18,121 bases of DNA. Source: Echinostoma caproni (lineage: Eukaryota; Platyhelminthes; Trematoda; Plagiorchiida; Echinostomatidae). The stretch is taken from the NCBI GenBank assembly GCA_900618425.1, contig UZAN01048857.1, forward strand, positions 5,178 to 23,298, given 5' to 3'. The notes beneath the pieces were generated by a model that worked only from the letters and a program-made list of their open reading frames with translations, was not told the origin of the DNA and did no database searches. A program made the translations under genes and the position numbers. This document shows, piece by piece, positions 8,800 to 18,121 of this stretch (position 1 is the first letter of the stretch; each line of letters starts with the position of its first letter).

Positions 8800-11700
8800 T
8801 CACCTCTAATCAATGTTTCATATAAGGCAAACTAGTTGACTTCCAAAATGACTTCCGTGTCAGTTCCGTAACCAAGTAGTAAAACGAAAGATTTTGCTTG
8901 AGCGTACCACAATTCAAACTTCTTTGATCGGTCAAGTTTACTGATATGGATTCTGAGTCATGTGGTTTTATTTGTATTGTAAACCCAGCATTGATAATGT
9001 AAATGGGACTCTTTTTTGTGCGCCTTGGTTTCCCTCATTGTTAATTTTATGTATAAGATTCACAAAAAACATAAATTGTTTCACGGTAAAATTTCTGACG
9101 GTGGAAATGCTTCTTCTACTGAGTATAAAAGTAACCATGTGATTCCTATATCATGATATCCTCAACCCGATCTGATTCACTGAATATCCTGAATTCTTGA
9201 GTATCCACAAAGGAGAGTAAAGCGCTTTAGTTCATATGCGTCATTTGGTGTTTCATTGAGAAGCGAAAGAGGTAAACGAAAAGACATTTATTGAATTAGG
9301 TCACGACAGCACGCGTAAGGAGTTACGCATCCAACAGTTATAGACGGTGGAGATTTATTACATTTCCTAGCAACGTTTTCTTTAAAACTCCTACTGATCT
9401 GTGTGCCATTCCATCGAGGTATCGATTGTAAGCCATGTTTTGCTATTCGTGTATCAAGCTGAAAATATTAGAGTATTTCATGATGGCAGTGTTTCAGTAC
9501 TTCTGCCATTAGTTACACATATGAAGTGATATTTTCCTTTATGATGGCAAAAGACGACTGAATAAAAACTGAAACCCTTGATATTATTGACGGATTCGCA
9601 ATGTAAACACGATGATCAGTTGTTCAATCAGTGTTTCGTACAACATAAGTGGATAGCAATTTCAACATGATCGAGGAAAAGACAGACCCCATCATAACCG
9701 AGAGCTGCAACAAATGCAGCCGTCTTTCTGAAAACACATATTGATTTTATCTTTTGATGGCATAAAGAAGAAAGTCGCTCAAGGCACTCTTAATTGTTGT
9801 CGATCGCGTCGCCGCTAGAAGCCCCTGAATTTGTGAGATGCATTTCCGCTTAAGGAGTTCCAGAAAACTTTGTTAATAGAACCGGATTAATGAAAAAGAA
9901 AAAAGCAACACAGGCAAATTTTTTCCGGAAAGTCCACCATGAGGTGAGCAAAAAGGATTGATGTCTGCACAATATCAAATTATCCAAGCAATAATGCATG
10001 ATCTGATGTGATGCAGTGGCCGACAATTAAACTTCAAACCCATTGAATATGTAATCCATCAAATTTATTCGAGGCACTTATGGTTCACTTTGCAAATTAG
10101 AATCAGTATGCCCTTATGAAACTACAATTTTGACCAATATCTGGGTCGAAAGTCGAGAAATAATGACGAGAATAAAATCTTTCTGGTTTCCCTGGGTTTC
10201 CCAAAATTGCCAGTGAGGAAGACCTGATTTTGAGAAATTTCACAGATTGTAAAACATGTGGACCAGAAATCACACTCATATTTTTGTGCAATATTTCGAG
10301 AACAACAGAAATCAGCTCGAATGTTTTTTTCAGAACAGAAGTTGTACGTGTACGCAGTCGTCATTTTGAACTTCGAAACATTTTACTTCTTCCTGTAGTC
10401 CACTGTAGTAAAACTTTGCAATGTACAGAATAGCAGTGGCAGATAAGTGTCCTTCAAACCTGAGCAGCAGAGACGGTGTTACGCTGATTGATGTCGTGTT
10501 CGGCATACACTAGGCAATATCTGACTTTGAATAGTTTCACTTCTATGCGTTGAAACATGAATCTTCACGTTGCCCTATTATCTTTGTCCGGAAATTCTGC
10601 TCCGGAGGTTCAAAATGGTTACTGCCGCGTCCGATTGGGCTTTTACTTCCAATACGCGTTTTACGTTAAACCAAAGTTGTGGTGTGAGACAAACGATCTT
10701 GAATTTGGCAATAACGGTCGATCCTCAACTGGAATGCACAAATTATAATGCGGTTTAGACGATCAATCCCGAACTGGAACAAACGAATTCAACCCGATAA
10801 CATTGAACGATCACAATTAACTGAAACCATTGCGAGAACGCGATGAAAACGCGAAATTGGCAGATAGACCGGGACAATTTATGCGGTATCTAAACACATT
10901 ATAATAAATTGTGCAAAACAGGACAAAGCATACTTGGATGTATGTTCACCTAAGCAGAACGCAGAAAACGATCGAACAAAATGAACACCAAGGTCAACCG
11001 AGCTGACCAAGAATATGTCCCGGGTAGAACGTCAAAAGATTTTATCTTGGAACGTTTAAGCAAACAGAAAGTTACAAACAGCAAATAGTTGAAATGACAG
11101 GAAACAATCGTTACTACAGAAGAAGAATAGAAAATCTTTCGTTTTAATTACGCTGAAATAGCTGTCGTAACAGTTGTTATACACTAATTTATTCTTCCTC
11201 CCTGGAAAGCGATTTACCCGGAAAAACGTTATCTATATATGTTAAATACAAAGTAAACTGTTGGAGGAACAACCATGGCAACCAGAGCTGTCTACCTCAC
11301 AATTAAATTCAAAGGAAATGGAACAGAATGATCATTGAAATAAAATAGACAATGAGCCATGTTATGGCGCTTTATTAATTACTTCAAGCATAATCAATGA
11401 GCTTTGTTCAGTAACAAAGTAGCATGTTCATTGGCATTGTAATGATGCCAGACACAGATATACCTGCTGAAATAGTGAAAATTGAGCAAAGCAAAACAAA
11501 GCTGTTTGTAACAACACGTAAAACACAGTATATCACTTTGGTCTTAGAAAATTCCGACTGATTCCATCGTGATCAAACTATCAGTGTGTTATGTTTACCT
11601 GTGAAACCCAAACATTCCTTCATAATAATAGACAATAAGTAGGATGATTTTGGTTTATTGGGCTGTACCTTCGGATGGGTTTGGCTCCTCTGACTTTTGA

Positions 11701-13121
11701 CTCGCCCTTGAAGCACTCTATTGAGCGGATAAATGAACAAATATTTATTAAGTCGATAACCTTTGAACATATGCATAATTCCGCGGGGGGAGTTTTCTTG
11801 TCACGAAATTTCAAGTGTAGCAGCATACTCTGCCAATTATTTCGGTTGTATAAACAAAGTGGTGATTGCATTTGTTTTACTCAAAGAGCACACTTTGAGT
11901 TCCTGAGTCACAAAAGGATTTTTATTTGCTGCAAGCAGCTAAATGCATTTTTATAATAGAACAAACCAATATTGGTAAACTGCGACCAACCGAAATATCC
12001 TCATTTCTGATTTGTAAGTGATTTGGCATGTGTTTCAGCTTGGGGACAACAAAATCGCAAGACTTCTCAGCCTGCAATTGGGGTTCCATAAATTCCAATT
12101 GATTGTGAGTTCTAAACGCGAAAATTCGAAAGGAATCGATAGGGGTGAAATTAACACTGTCCACTGATTTCGAGATAAAGTATTATGTTCGAAAAGCCTT
12201 CATTGTATTTAGCTTTCGTCAGGGTATTCGCATTTTATTATATTTTCATGACCTCAATCGTCTGTTTCGTCAATTAATAACCCATTTTGTCGTTCACGTA
12301 TATATGCATCTTATTTTACCTGGATGAGCGTGTTCAGGGTACCTATGAACTCACAATGATGCACACCATCGGAACATATCTTAGAGATGGCCGTTTCTGA
12401 CTCATAGTTGAAGGTCACGCTTTTGACCGATTAAAATGATTTGAATCTGCTATCCAAGTAACTGTTATAAATATCAAAGCTTAGTCATGTCACTCACTGT
12501 TTACTTGATTGTCGTTGAACTATAGACATCTGTAAATCTTTCCTTGTGAAACAGGTCAAATTGTTTTACTACTCCTTGCAAAAGACGCCAAACTGCTTCA
12601 TGAAATTTAAATGACCGTAGCCACTCTACGGACACGCTCCGGTAAGTAAAACAAAATATTTTTTCAATTCATCAACTTAATAGCCCAATTCGAAAGAGTG
12701 GAGTTGAAATAATTGGATTGGTTCCAGACAAGTCAAACTGCTGAGAGTTTCACTTATTGTAAACCCTCATCAATGTTGAAACAACTTTGCTTTCTCGTCC
12801 AATGCACAGTAAAGACAATTGCTATCAAAACATTGGATCTCCCTCTAGGTATTTATGAGTAACTCTTTGTGGTCTTTAGTGTCAATTGCATAGCACAAAT
12901 GCGGATTACGTGAATGCAGAAAACCTCATTAGCACAATTTCACACGACCATAAGAGAACAGTCGCAAACCACCACCCTCCATAATTTTGCAGTAGAATGA
13001 AGATTTATCAATAAACAGCTCATTGGTATTCTAAAATATGTTCTCGTTTCACTAGATCACTTTATTGATCCACGTTGATACATTCAGTAGTATCGAAACC
13101 TTGTCTTCGTTTATACGGGAT
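8800..13121. other. Long non-coding stretch, nothing recognised
   Basis: More than 4 kb without a recognisable gene, RNA or transposon. Open frames are 60-93 codons, often in antisense pairs (for example 11675-11956 against 11620-11871), and none resembles a known family. Two overlapping frames at 10557-10758 lie in a slightly GC-richer patch but read as nothing familiar. It could hold introns or regulatory DNA of a gene beyond the window. I cannot show that. Confidence 0.5.
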
Positions 13122-13481
13122 TTAAACAATAAAGTTCAGCACTAATTCTGAACGTTCTGAACATTGTGTTTCCCAAACGCTTCTACACAGACGAATCCGC
13201 GGGACAAACGTTTCGTAACCCTGTGCTATTTTACAGTATCTCGAATTCGACATGTACTGATACGGGTTTCCAGTTGTCTGTTCATCAGGCTGGTAACCAT
13301 CAAAAACACGCAATTTGTATTTTTTAAATTTTATTGCAGTGAACACAAAAGATTGAAATTGTATTATAGTAGCTTGGTGTTTCACGTAATTAACGTACTT
13401 CCTGTGGAGCCTACAATCACCTTTTAAACATGATTTTTGTGAGGTTTCGGAAAACAACTTGGTGAATCGACGGTCATTCAT
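13122..13481 (-). other. 119-codon minus-strand open frame, unidentified
   Basis: The frame starts at a true ATG (13479-13481 on the plus strand) and runs to a stop at its lower end. The N-terminal half is basic (Lys/Arg-rich) and the C-terminal part contains VFDGYQPDEQTTGNPYQY and YETFVPRIRLCRSVW. I see no signal peptide, clear membrane segment or named motif. A frame of this length is expected a few times by chance in this window. An antisense frame (13164-13427) covers most of it. It may be a repeat fragment or chance. Confidence 0.15.
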
Positions 13482-13821
13482 GTTTGATAGTTCCTCATTT
13501 TGTAAATCAATTTGTCCGCGTATCGAACCAAGATATCTCTGTATTAGTTTAAGTTTTCTTGATAGTAAATCAAGACCTTGACTTCAACAGAGTTACCTCA
13601 CCGACACACTTAACGATCCCCGTATTCAGCTGTAATTTGTGAACTAGCACGCCATTCTGCAGAAATACTATCTGCCCGATCATGTATTGTCGTTTCGATG
13701 TTCGAACGCACGCATCAGAATGGCAAGGTCGCTCAAACTGTGAGCCAAAAGTTCACCACGCACCAACAATGAATTTCTACTACTGATTCTTCTACGAAAA
13801 TATTGTCCGTCTTTTCTAATG

Positions 13822-14169
13822 TCATGCCAGCGAAGTTCCAAACAGCCGGGTAAATTTATTCACACTGTTGGAATAGACTAATTGCTGATTCTTGGACCAG
13901 GTAGCACGGGTTTGGGCCCAAACTGTCTCGTCGTCACAAAAGCAAGCATCACTCTCCTGTTTCTTGTATGCTACCTGTTTTACGATGGTTAACCCCATGA
14001 TACTGTTATTTCTAGATTTCAAGCATTTTCTCAAAAGAGGAATTTCAGTTCTGAAGCAAATCCTGGGTTGAATGTCAAACATATCAACCCCACGAGCATC
14101 GTTTGTTGAACGTTTCTGAGTCACGACACATTCACTGTTTCTTCCTATTCTTCGGTGATTGACTATCAA
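13822..14169 (-). other. 115-codon minus-strand open frame, unidentified
   Basis: It opens at TTG, with the first in-frame ATGs well inside (around residue 30). The translation is mixed and moderately basic, with patches such as SDACFCDDETVWAQTRATW. No family recognised, no splice pattern established. Near chance length. Confidence 0.1.
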
Positions 14170-16340
14170 ATCGCAAAGCAGCAGACCATGATTGATTGCA
14201 TGATTAGGCTATCTTGTGCACTAAATTTCAAAGGAAGTATTAATTCGATCTTTCTCTGTCTCTGCCGACAGGCCATGATAGCGATTCACTCGGTCCGGTC
14301 GATTTGGAGATGTTTATCAAACTTCAAAGTTACTGCAAACGATTGAACAAAACTTGGACCAAATTCCAACGTATGTACTTTCCCCACGTCAACATCCTGT
14401 CACACGCGTACCTTCGCACCCAGGGACGGATGCAATTGGGCCGCTCCTAAAAATTCCAAAAGGTGTGTCAATAACTCGCCATGAGATGATTGTTGCACCT
14501 GATGCTTTCTCGATTTATTGAAAATGAAACCCAGAAGGTACGATACACTTGTCACAATACAATTTGAATTTACAATCATAAGTTTTCTAGTGCGAAACCT
14601 ACATGCCGCAATTTTCTAATTATGCCTTCTACTAGACTTTTACCGATATACCTAAAATGGCTCGTAAGTTTTACTTAGAAGTAAAGGTAACACAGAAACC
14701 TGAGGAGGGAGGTGATACGGAACGTTCATCACGGGTTAAATCTAGGATATGTGACAGCACATAGACAGGTACCGTGCTGCGTAACGTGAGGAATTGCAAT
14801 CTTTAACCGTGGGAACACAACAGCGGTAGATTGTTCAGTTCGTTCACCGTGTGGAGACTACATGAAAATACTAATATTGCTTGTATACTATAACCTTCTG
14901 CAGCCGGTGTCGTGGTATTCCATCTTTTAAAATATCAACACCTGCGACGTTTGTTGATTTATTGAGTTGTCCTCAAGTAATTCAGATTTGCAAAGAAAAA
15001 TGACATCAGTTATAAATTTTAAGCGATCTCTGAATGAAACATTTGTTCGATCTCGCAAACATAGACTATCATTTTGGAATGAAATTATCTTTTATTTTGT
15101 TCGTTTAATACCTTGTTTAAACGTTTTGCGCAGGTGAGAGTTGGTTTAGAAAATTTGTTTCCTTGTTTTGTCTCTTGGATGTGAAAGCGCTTGGGTCGTT
15201 CAGCTGACCTTGGCAAAGCTGAAGACCATTTTAAGGTCCTGACCGAAGCATTTTTGCCTACAATGTACAAACAATGGCTGATAAGGTCGACATCACCAGT
15301 CCTCAAGCAATATCGCGTTGCGCTTGGTTTTCGCACGTATTCGAAGAGATTGGGGGATTAGGAAGGCATCCAAATCGGCAACTGGTCTTTCAAAGACAAT
15401 CAGATCAGCCGCTTTCAAACGTTCGATAACAGGCGAGAAACAACTGGTTGTCATCAGTAGTGTCACTTGTGGAAGCCATCATGGGTGTACAATCTGATGA
15501 CGATATTGCCCCAGAGTAGGCACCGATATTCACCAAAGAAAGATAAAACTTTAAGTTAGTTTAAAATAAATGGATGTGGGTTATTCTGAGATGCATCTCG
15601 CCAAAGAAAAGATCTCTTTTGATATCCAGGTCACCAAATGATTTAATTGGATGCGATGGTTCAACAAATTGGCCAGAATCAACAAATCGTAAAACATAGC
15701 AGTTCACCAAAAACAAAACGGAAACTTTTTCAAACTGGGTGTTACAGACGCCGTATAGCCATGACCTCGCACGCTAATTTAATAATTTGCTGTGATCTTT
15801 GACGAATCTTCAAATAGTTCAAACTTCACTAACCAGCTTGTTTCAAGGTTTCAATTAAAAAATCAACGGTTTATGAAGTGGCAAATAGGCTTTTCGTTGA
15901 ATAAAACTGATTAAATCTCAAGCTATTTTAACAACTAAAAAGAATCAATTATTGAGTAGCTATCCTCCCAAGGTTGCAGTTTACTAATCAAACGATTTAT
16001 GCTGCTTTGAAAACATTAAACATATCCTAACTGCATGTCGTTGAGGTGGCCCACGGCAGCCGTTTATCATCAGTAGATGTTTGTCTTCAGTAATTTCCAA
16101 TACCTCTTCTTTTCACTGCTGATCACTGAGAAACTTTGACGGTGTGTTCAATGATCACTGTATAATCTAAAACAGAATTTCGAGAACGGAGTTATATTTT
16201 AGACAGAATTGACTACAATGAAACGAACGTCAGAATTTGACAGAATTCCGCCATACAAAAAAGAAGAGGTGAACTGCAGACCAGACAGCACATTTTCATC
16301 GATTTTGCTCTGGTCGGGAATCATTAACAATGCGCATCTG
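14170..16340. other. Non-coding stretch, nothing firm
   Basis: Only short frames occur, including 15085-15336 on the minus strand (83 codons, basic) and readable but stop-broken sequence on the plus strand around 15200-15480. Neither strand gives a motif that I know. No RNA gene or named repeat seen. Confidence 0.45.
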
Positions 16341-16351
16341 GCAATCCAACT

Positions 16352-16405
16352 CTAATCGAACCTGCGTCTCATAGAGGGAATGCAAGCTATTGATCCACTT
16401 GACCA
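16352..16405 (-). promoter_or_regulatory. Possible Pol III A box and B box (tRNA-derived, SINE-like)
   Basis: On the minus strand, TGGTCAAGTGG (complement of 16395-16405) fits the tRNA A-box consensus, and GGTTCGATTAG (complement of 16352-16362) fits the first part of the B box. Their starts are about 43 bases apart, close to the spacing in a tRNA. A functional tRNA is unlikely: the T-stem bases around the B box do not pair (GG against AG), the D-stem pairs poorly, and I find no acceptor stem. A decayed tRNA-derived SINE head is the most natural reading. Chance is a real alternative for two short boxes. Confidence 0.35.
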
Positions 16406-16468
16406 GCGATCAGCTGACCAGACTGTTTCCCTTTATTTGCACACGATGTAGTATAATTACTGTGAATG

Positions 16469-16520
16469 GCTCTGTACAGAGCACGTGACAAGTAACAGCT
16501 GTTTTACCTCCTTGTCACGT
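16469..16520. repeat. Palindrome cluster with hairpin and E-box hexamers
   Basis: Three perfect symmetrical elements lie within 52 bases. GCTCTGTACAGAGC (16469-16482) is a 14-base palindrome. ACGTGACAAG (16483-16492) is repeated inverted as CTTGTCACGT (16511-16520), giving a 10-bp stem with an 18-base loop. AACAGCTGTT (16494-16503) inside that loop is itself a 10-base palindrome. The cluster contains CACGTG (16482-16487) and CAGCTG (16496-16501), both E-box hexamers, and a further CAGCTG lies at 16411-16416. It could be a protein-binding site, part of a repeat, or the imprint of a transposon. No function is shown. Confidence 0.6.
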
Positions 16521-16529
16521 CAGCCTGAA

Positions 16530-17396
16530 TATATTACCGGAAACGACGAAGATTTGATTACAGGCTATCATTGATACACCAATTCAAACAACTTTGTGTT
16601 TGGAAGACAGAATTTCCACGTGTAAAGAACGGTTGGAGGAAGTAAAAGTGATAAATACTGCTATCTATGTTCCAACCTACCGCCGACATAAACACTATAG
16701 GAGCCTGAAATTTATTCTCCTCGGGGTGTGCTTGCGGCTCAAATCTCAAAATCCTATGCCTGACTACCTGAATACAATCTGGCATGCTTGAATATAGAAA
16801 AAGATTTATTTGATCAAAGTGTAACTAATATTTCCCTTTACTCTATGAGTTTCGGTCGGTTCACGGTGCGCGAGCCATCACGATCTCCAAGTCGATTGCT
16901 TCAAGAGCAAAATAACACGAGCAAGCGTTTCAACGAATCGGACTACTGATTTGGATTTTGAACTTTGCGCACGTGAATAAATGGGCACCTTAAAACTGAA
17001 CTTTCAAAAGAATCTCATAGAAGGATAAAGCAAAATGCACATTCCAAGCCTATTTGTGATGAATCAAATAATGTGGTCTCAATTTTACTTCGAATCTTGT
17101 TCTATGTTGTTGTGGAGAACCATTGAGGATCACATTCATTGGACCTTCAGTTGTAAAAATCACTTTGATTGCTATTCAATGGAACATTCATTTGGAATAA
17201 AAGTAAAAATAATATACCCAGAAATCCACCTTGGATATATATGAATTAGAATGCAATCATTGCAAAGGTGACTGCATGTGGTCATAAACTAAAGATGTTC
17301 ACCTTCAATATTTGTAGCACCATTTCCACTCAATCCCAAATTTTGGTGGTCAATTCCTTAACGGATCACAAAATCTACCAACACTTCTAGCATCCC
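16530..17396. other. Non-coding stretch left of the Penelope relic
   Basis: Small frames only (for example 16594-16791 and 17035-17244), none recognised. The last ~35 bases before 17397 (LPTLLAS in another frame) may be a decayed remnant of the RT segment 'LPFLD' expected just upstream of the Penelope match. The catalytic part of that RT is not visible. Confidence 0.4.
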
Positions 17397-17846
17397 ATGA
17401 CCAGAAGAGAAGACGGAACGATTCCTAGATCCGTTTATCGAAAGGAAACCTGGACAGGTCAATATTTGCACTTTGAGAGCTTTATGCCTCTGGAGTATAA
17501 GCATGGTCTTTCTCGGGCCTTCTTTGACAGAACACGGCAAATATGCACGGATGACAGAATTGAACAAGAACTGCAAAACCTTCGGGAGTTGTTAGTAAAA
17601 AAAGCGTTTATTAATAAGCATAGCAAACCGAGAATTGCGAAATTACGGGTTGCGTCAGTTCCGGAATTGCGGGTCACATTGTACCTTCAGTTCAAAGGCG
17701 ATGATGTAAGCCGCCTGCTCAACAAACGAATGAGATCATCAATCGCTTGAACCTATTATGCAGCCGACCCCCAAATCGTCTACCGTACATTCAGAATACC
17801 CATACCCCCAGTAAAATAACGTCTGCCTCTGTTTCACAACTTTCAT
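17397..17846 (+). pseudogene. Penelope-like element reverse transcriptase relic
   Basis: The frame starts MTRREDGTI and reads SVYRKETWTGQYLHFES, then PLEYKHGLSRAFFDRTRQIC, then ELQNLRELLV. This is the order found after the catalytic core in Penelope-like RTs ('VYRKxTxTGxYxxFxSxxP', then 'KxxLxRxLxxRAxxIC'). After IAKLRVASVPE and LQFKGDDVSRLLNKR there is a TGA (17748-17750), probably from CGA by a CpG transition. The same frame goes on with TYYAADPQIVYRTFRIPIPP to a TAA at 17817. The catalytic RT region is missing or unreadable upstream, and the GIY-YIG endonuclease that normally follows is not in the window because a minus-strand LINE begins at about 17848. A segment around LVKKAFINKHSKP looks shortened relative to the usual 'GYPxxF'. 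Dead copy; family assignment fairly firm. Confidence 0.82.
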
Positions 17847-17847
17847 C

Positions 17848-17864
17848 CAAAGTCAAAGTCAAAG
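17848..17864 (-). repeat. LINE tail: nearly three hexamer units
   Basis: The plus strand reads CAAAGTCAAAGTCAAAG, nearly three units of TCAAAG (CTTTGA on the element strand). Short tandem tails of this kind terminate many CR1-group and other non-LTR elements, and this one marks the insertion boundary. Confidence 0.75.
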
Positions 17865-17865
17865 T

Positions 17866-17871
17866 TTTATT
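17866..17871 (-). terminator. Polyadenylation signal AATAAA of the LINE
   Basis: AATAAA on the minus strand (TTTATT on plus) lies immediately before the hexamer tail and about 140 bases after the RT stop codon, as expected for the element's own 3' end. Confidence 0.6.
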
Positions 17872-18012
17872 ATGGGAATAGCTTACAAGCTGGTGCTTCT
17901 CTTGTCCCATAGGATGTTTACATAGATGAATCGTTACACATCGAAAAAAGGAGTCGCATAGAGATCCGGGTAGGAGATAGAGAATGTAGGCTACAGTGAA
18001 TCCCGTTTGCCT

Positions 18013-18120
18013 TCAGAGTACGAATGTGAGGTGTGCCAAGATTTTGTCGAGTCTCTGCTTGAAAGATTCAATAGTGGGTGCAAAAACGACATGAGATGGA
18101 AGGGCATTCCAAGATTTGCA
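18013..18120 (-). CDS. LINE reverse transcriptase C-terminus (partial)
   Basis: The last 35 codons plus stop of an RT ORF. It reads SWNALPSHVVFAPTIESF then KQRLDKIL and ends with TGA (complement of 18013-18015). 'WN-x-LP-x-x-V-V-x-A-x-x-x-x-x-F-K-x-x-LD' just before the stop is a familiar C-terminal signature of CR1/Jockey-group LINE ORFs. No disruption is visible in this short piece, so it is the least decayed-looking RT sequence in the window, although the rest of the ORF is off the edge. It differs from the C-terminus at 7252-7617 and so represents another family. Confidence 0.8.
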   Translation of the reverse strand, partial: CKSWNALPSHVVFAPTIESFKQRLDKILAHLTFVL

Positions 18121-18121
18121 T

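Larger units (their letters stand above)
17848..18121 (-). mobile_element. CR1/Jockey-type LINE, 3' end (continues past window)
   Basis: Read on the minus strand, the sequence runs from coding sequence at the right edge, through a stop at 18013, about 140 bases of untranslated sequence, an AATAAA signal, and a terminal hexamer repeat. That is the normal 3' architecture of a LINE whose tail is a short tandem repeat rather than poly(A). The insertion lies antisense to the Penelope relic and abuts it at 17847/17848. How much of the element lies beyond 18121 cannot be seen. Confidence 0.8.

Noticed and set aside
13122..14169. Two minus-strand frames (119 and 115 codons) as exons of one gene
   Set aside because: No shared domain, no convincing splice sites and one opens at TTG; length is within chance.
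17358..17677. Two minus-strand open frames (17358-17576 and 17459-17677)
   Set aside because: Both are antisense to the recognisable Penelope-like RT relic.
1..18121. CRISPR array, bacterial operon, phage or plasmid functions
   Set aside because: No regularly spaced repeats, no tightly packed co-directional genes and no such protein families; the content is that of an animal genome.

Overview
The window looks like gene-poor, AT-rich DNA from a multicellular eukaryote. The retroelement mix (an RTE-type LINE, CR1/Jockey-type LINEs, a Penelope-like element and a possible Gypsy gag) and the protein wording of the relics suggest a flatworm, most likely a trematode. That assignment is inference from family resemblance and was not searched. 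I see no bacterial signatures such as operons or Shine-Dalgarno-led ORFs. Most of the longer open frames begin at TTG, GTG or CTG and are near chance length for sequence of this composition. I found no convincing intact host gene.

Layout. About 1-3500: no recognisable gene, with an AT low-complexity patch near 531-568 and a less AT-rich stretch (about 890-1740) whose overlapping open frames I cannot identify. About 3555-3960: a weak, frame-broken match to a Gypsy-type gag. About 4168-5007: a clear but heavily mutated 3' half of an RTE-clade reverse transcriptase. About 5605-7617: a mosaic of CR1/Jockey-type LINE pieces. Its first piece runs from the fingers region through the YADD box to the thumb. 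A 480-bp unexplained block follows, holding a 187-bp near-perfect duplication split by a single N. Then comes an early RT fragment fused directly to an RT C-terminal fragment. About 7620-16340: mostly unrecognised non-coding DNA with a short CCG repeat and a few unexplained open frames. About 16352-16520: a possible minus-strand tRNA-derived promoter (A and B boxes) close to a cluster of palindromes containing E-box hexamers. About 17397-17846: a Penelope-like RT relic. About 17848-18121: the 3' end of a minus-strand CR1/Jockey-type LINE, with stop codon, AATAAA and hexamer tail, which appears to have landed inside the Penelope relic.

The retroelement pieces do not work together. They are layers of dead insertions of different ages. 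The most useful observations are the probable assembly artefact at 6702-7076, the internally deleted LINE copy beside it, and the nested insertion at the right edge. I did not find evidence for a new functional system, and I say so rather than stretch the weak open frames.
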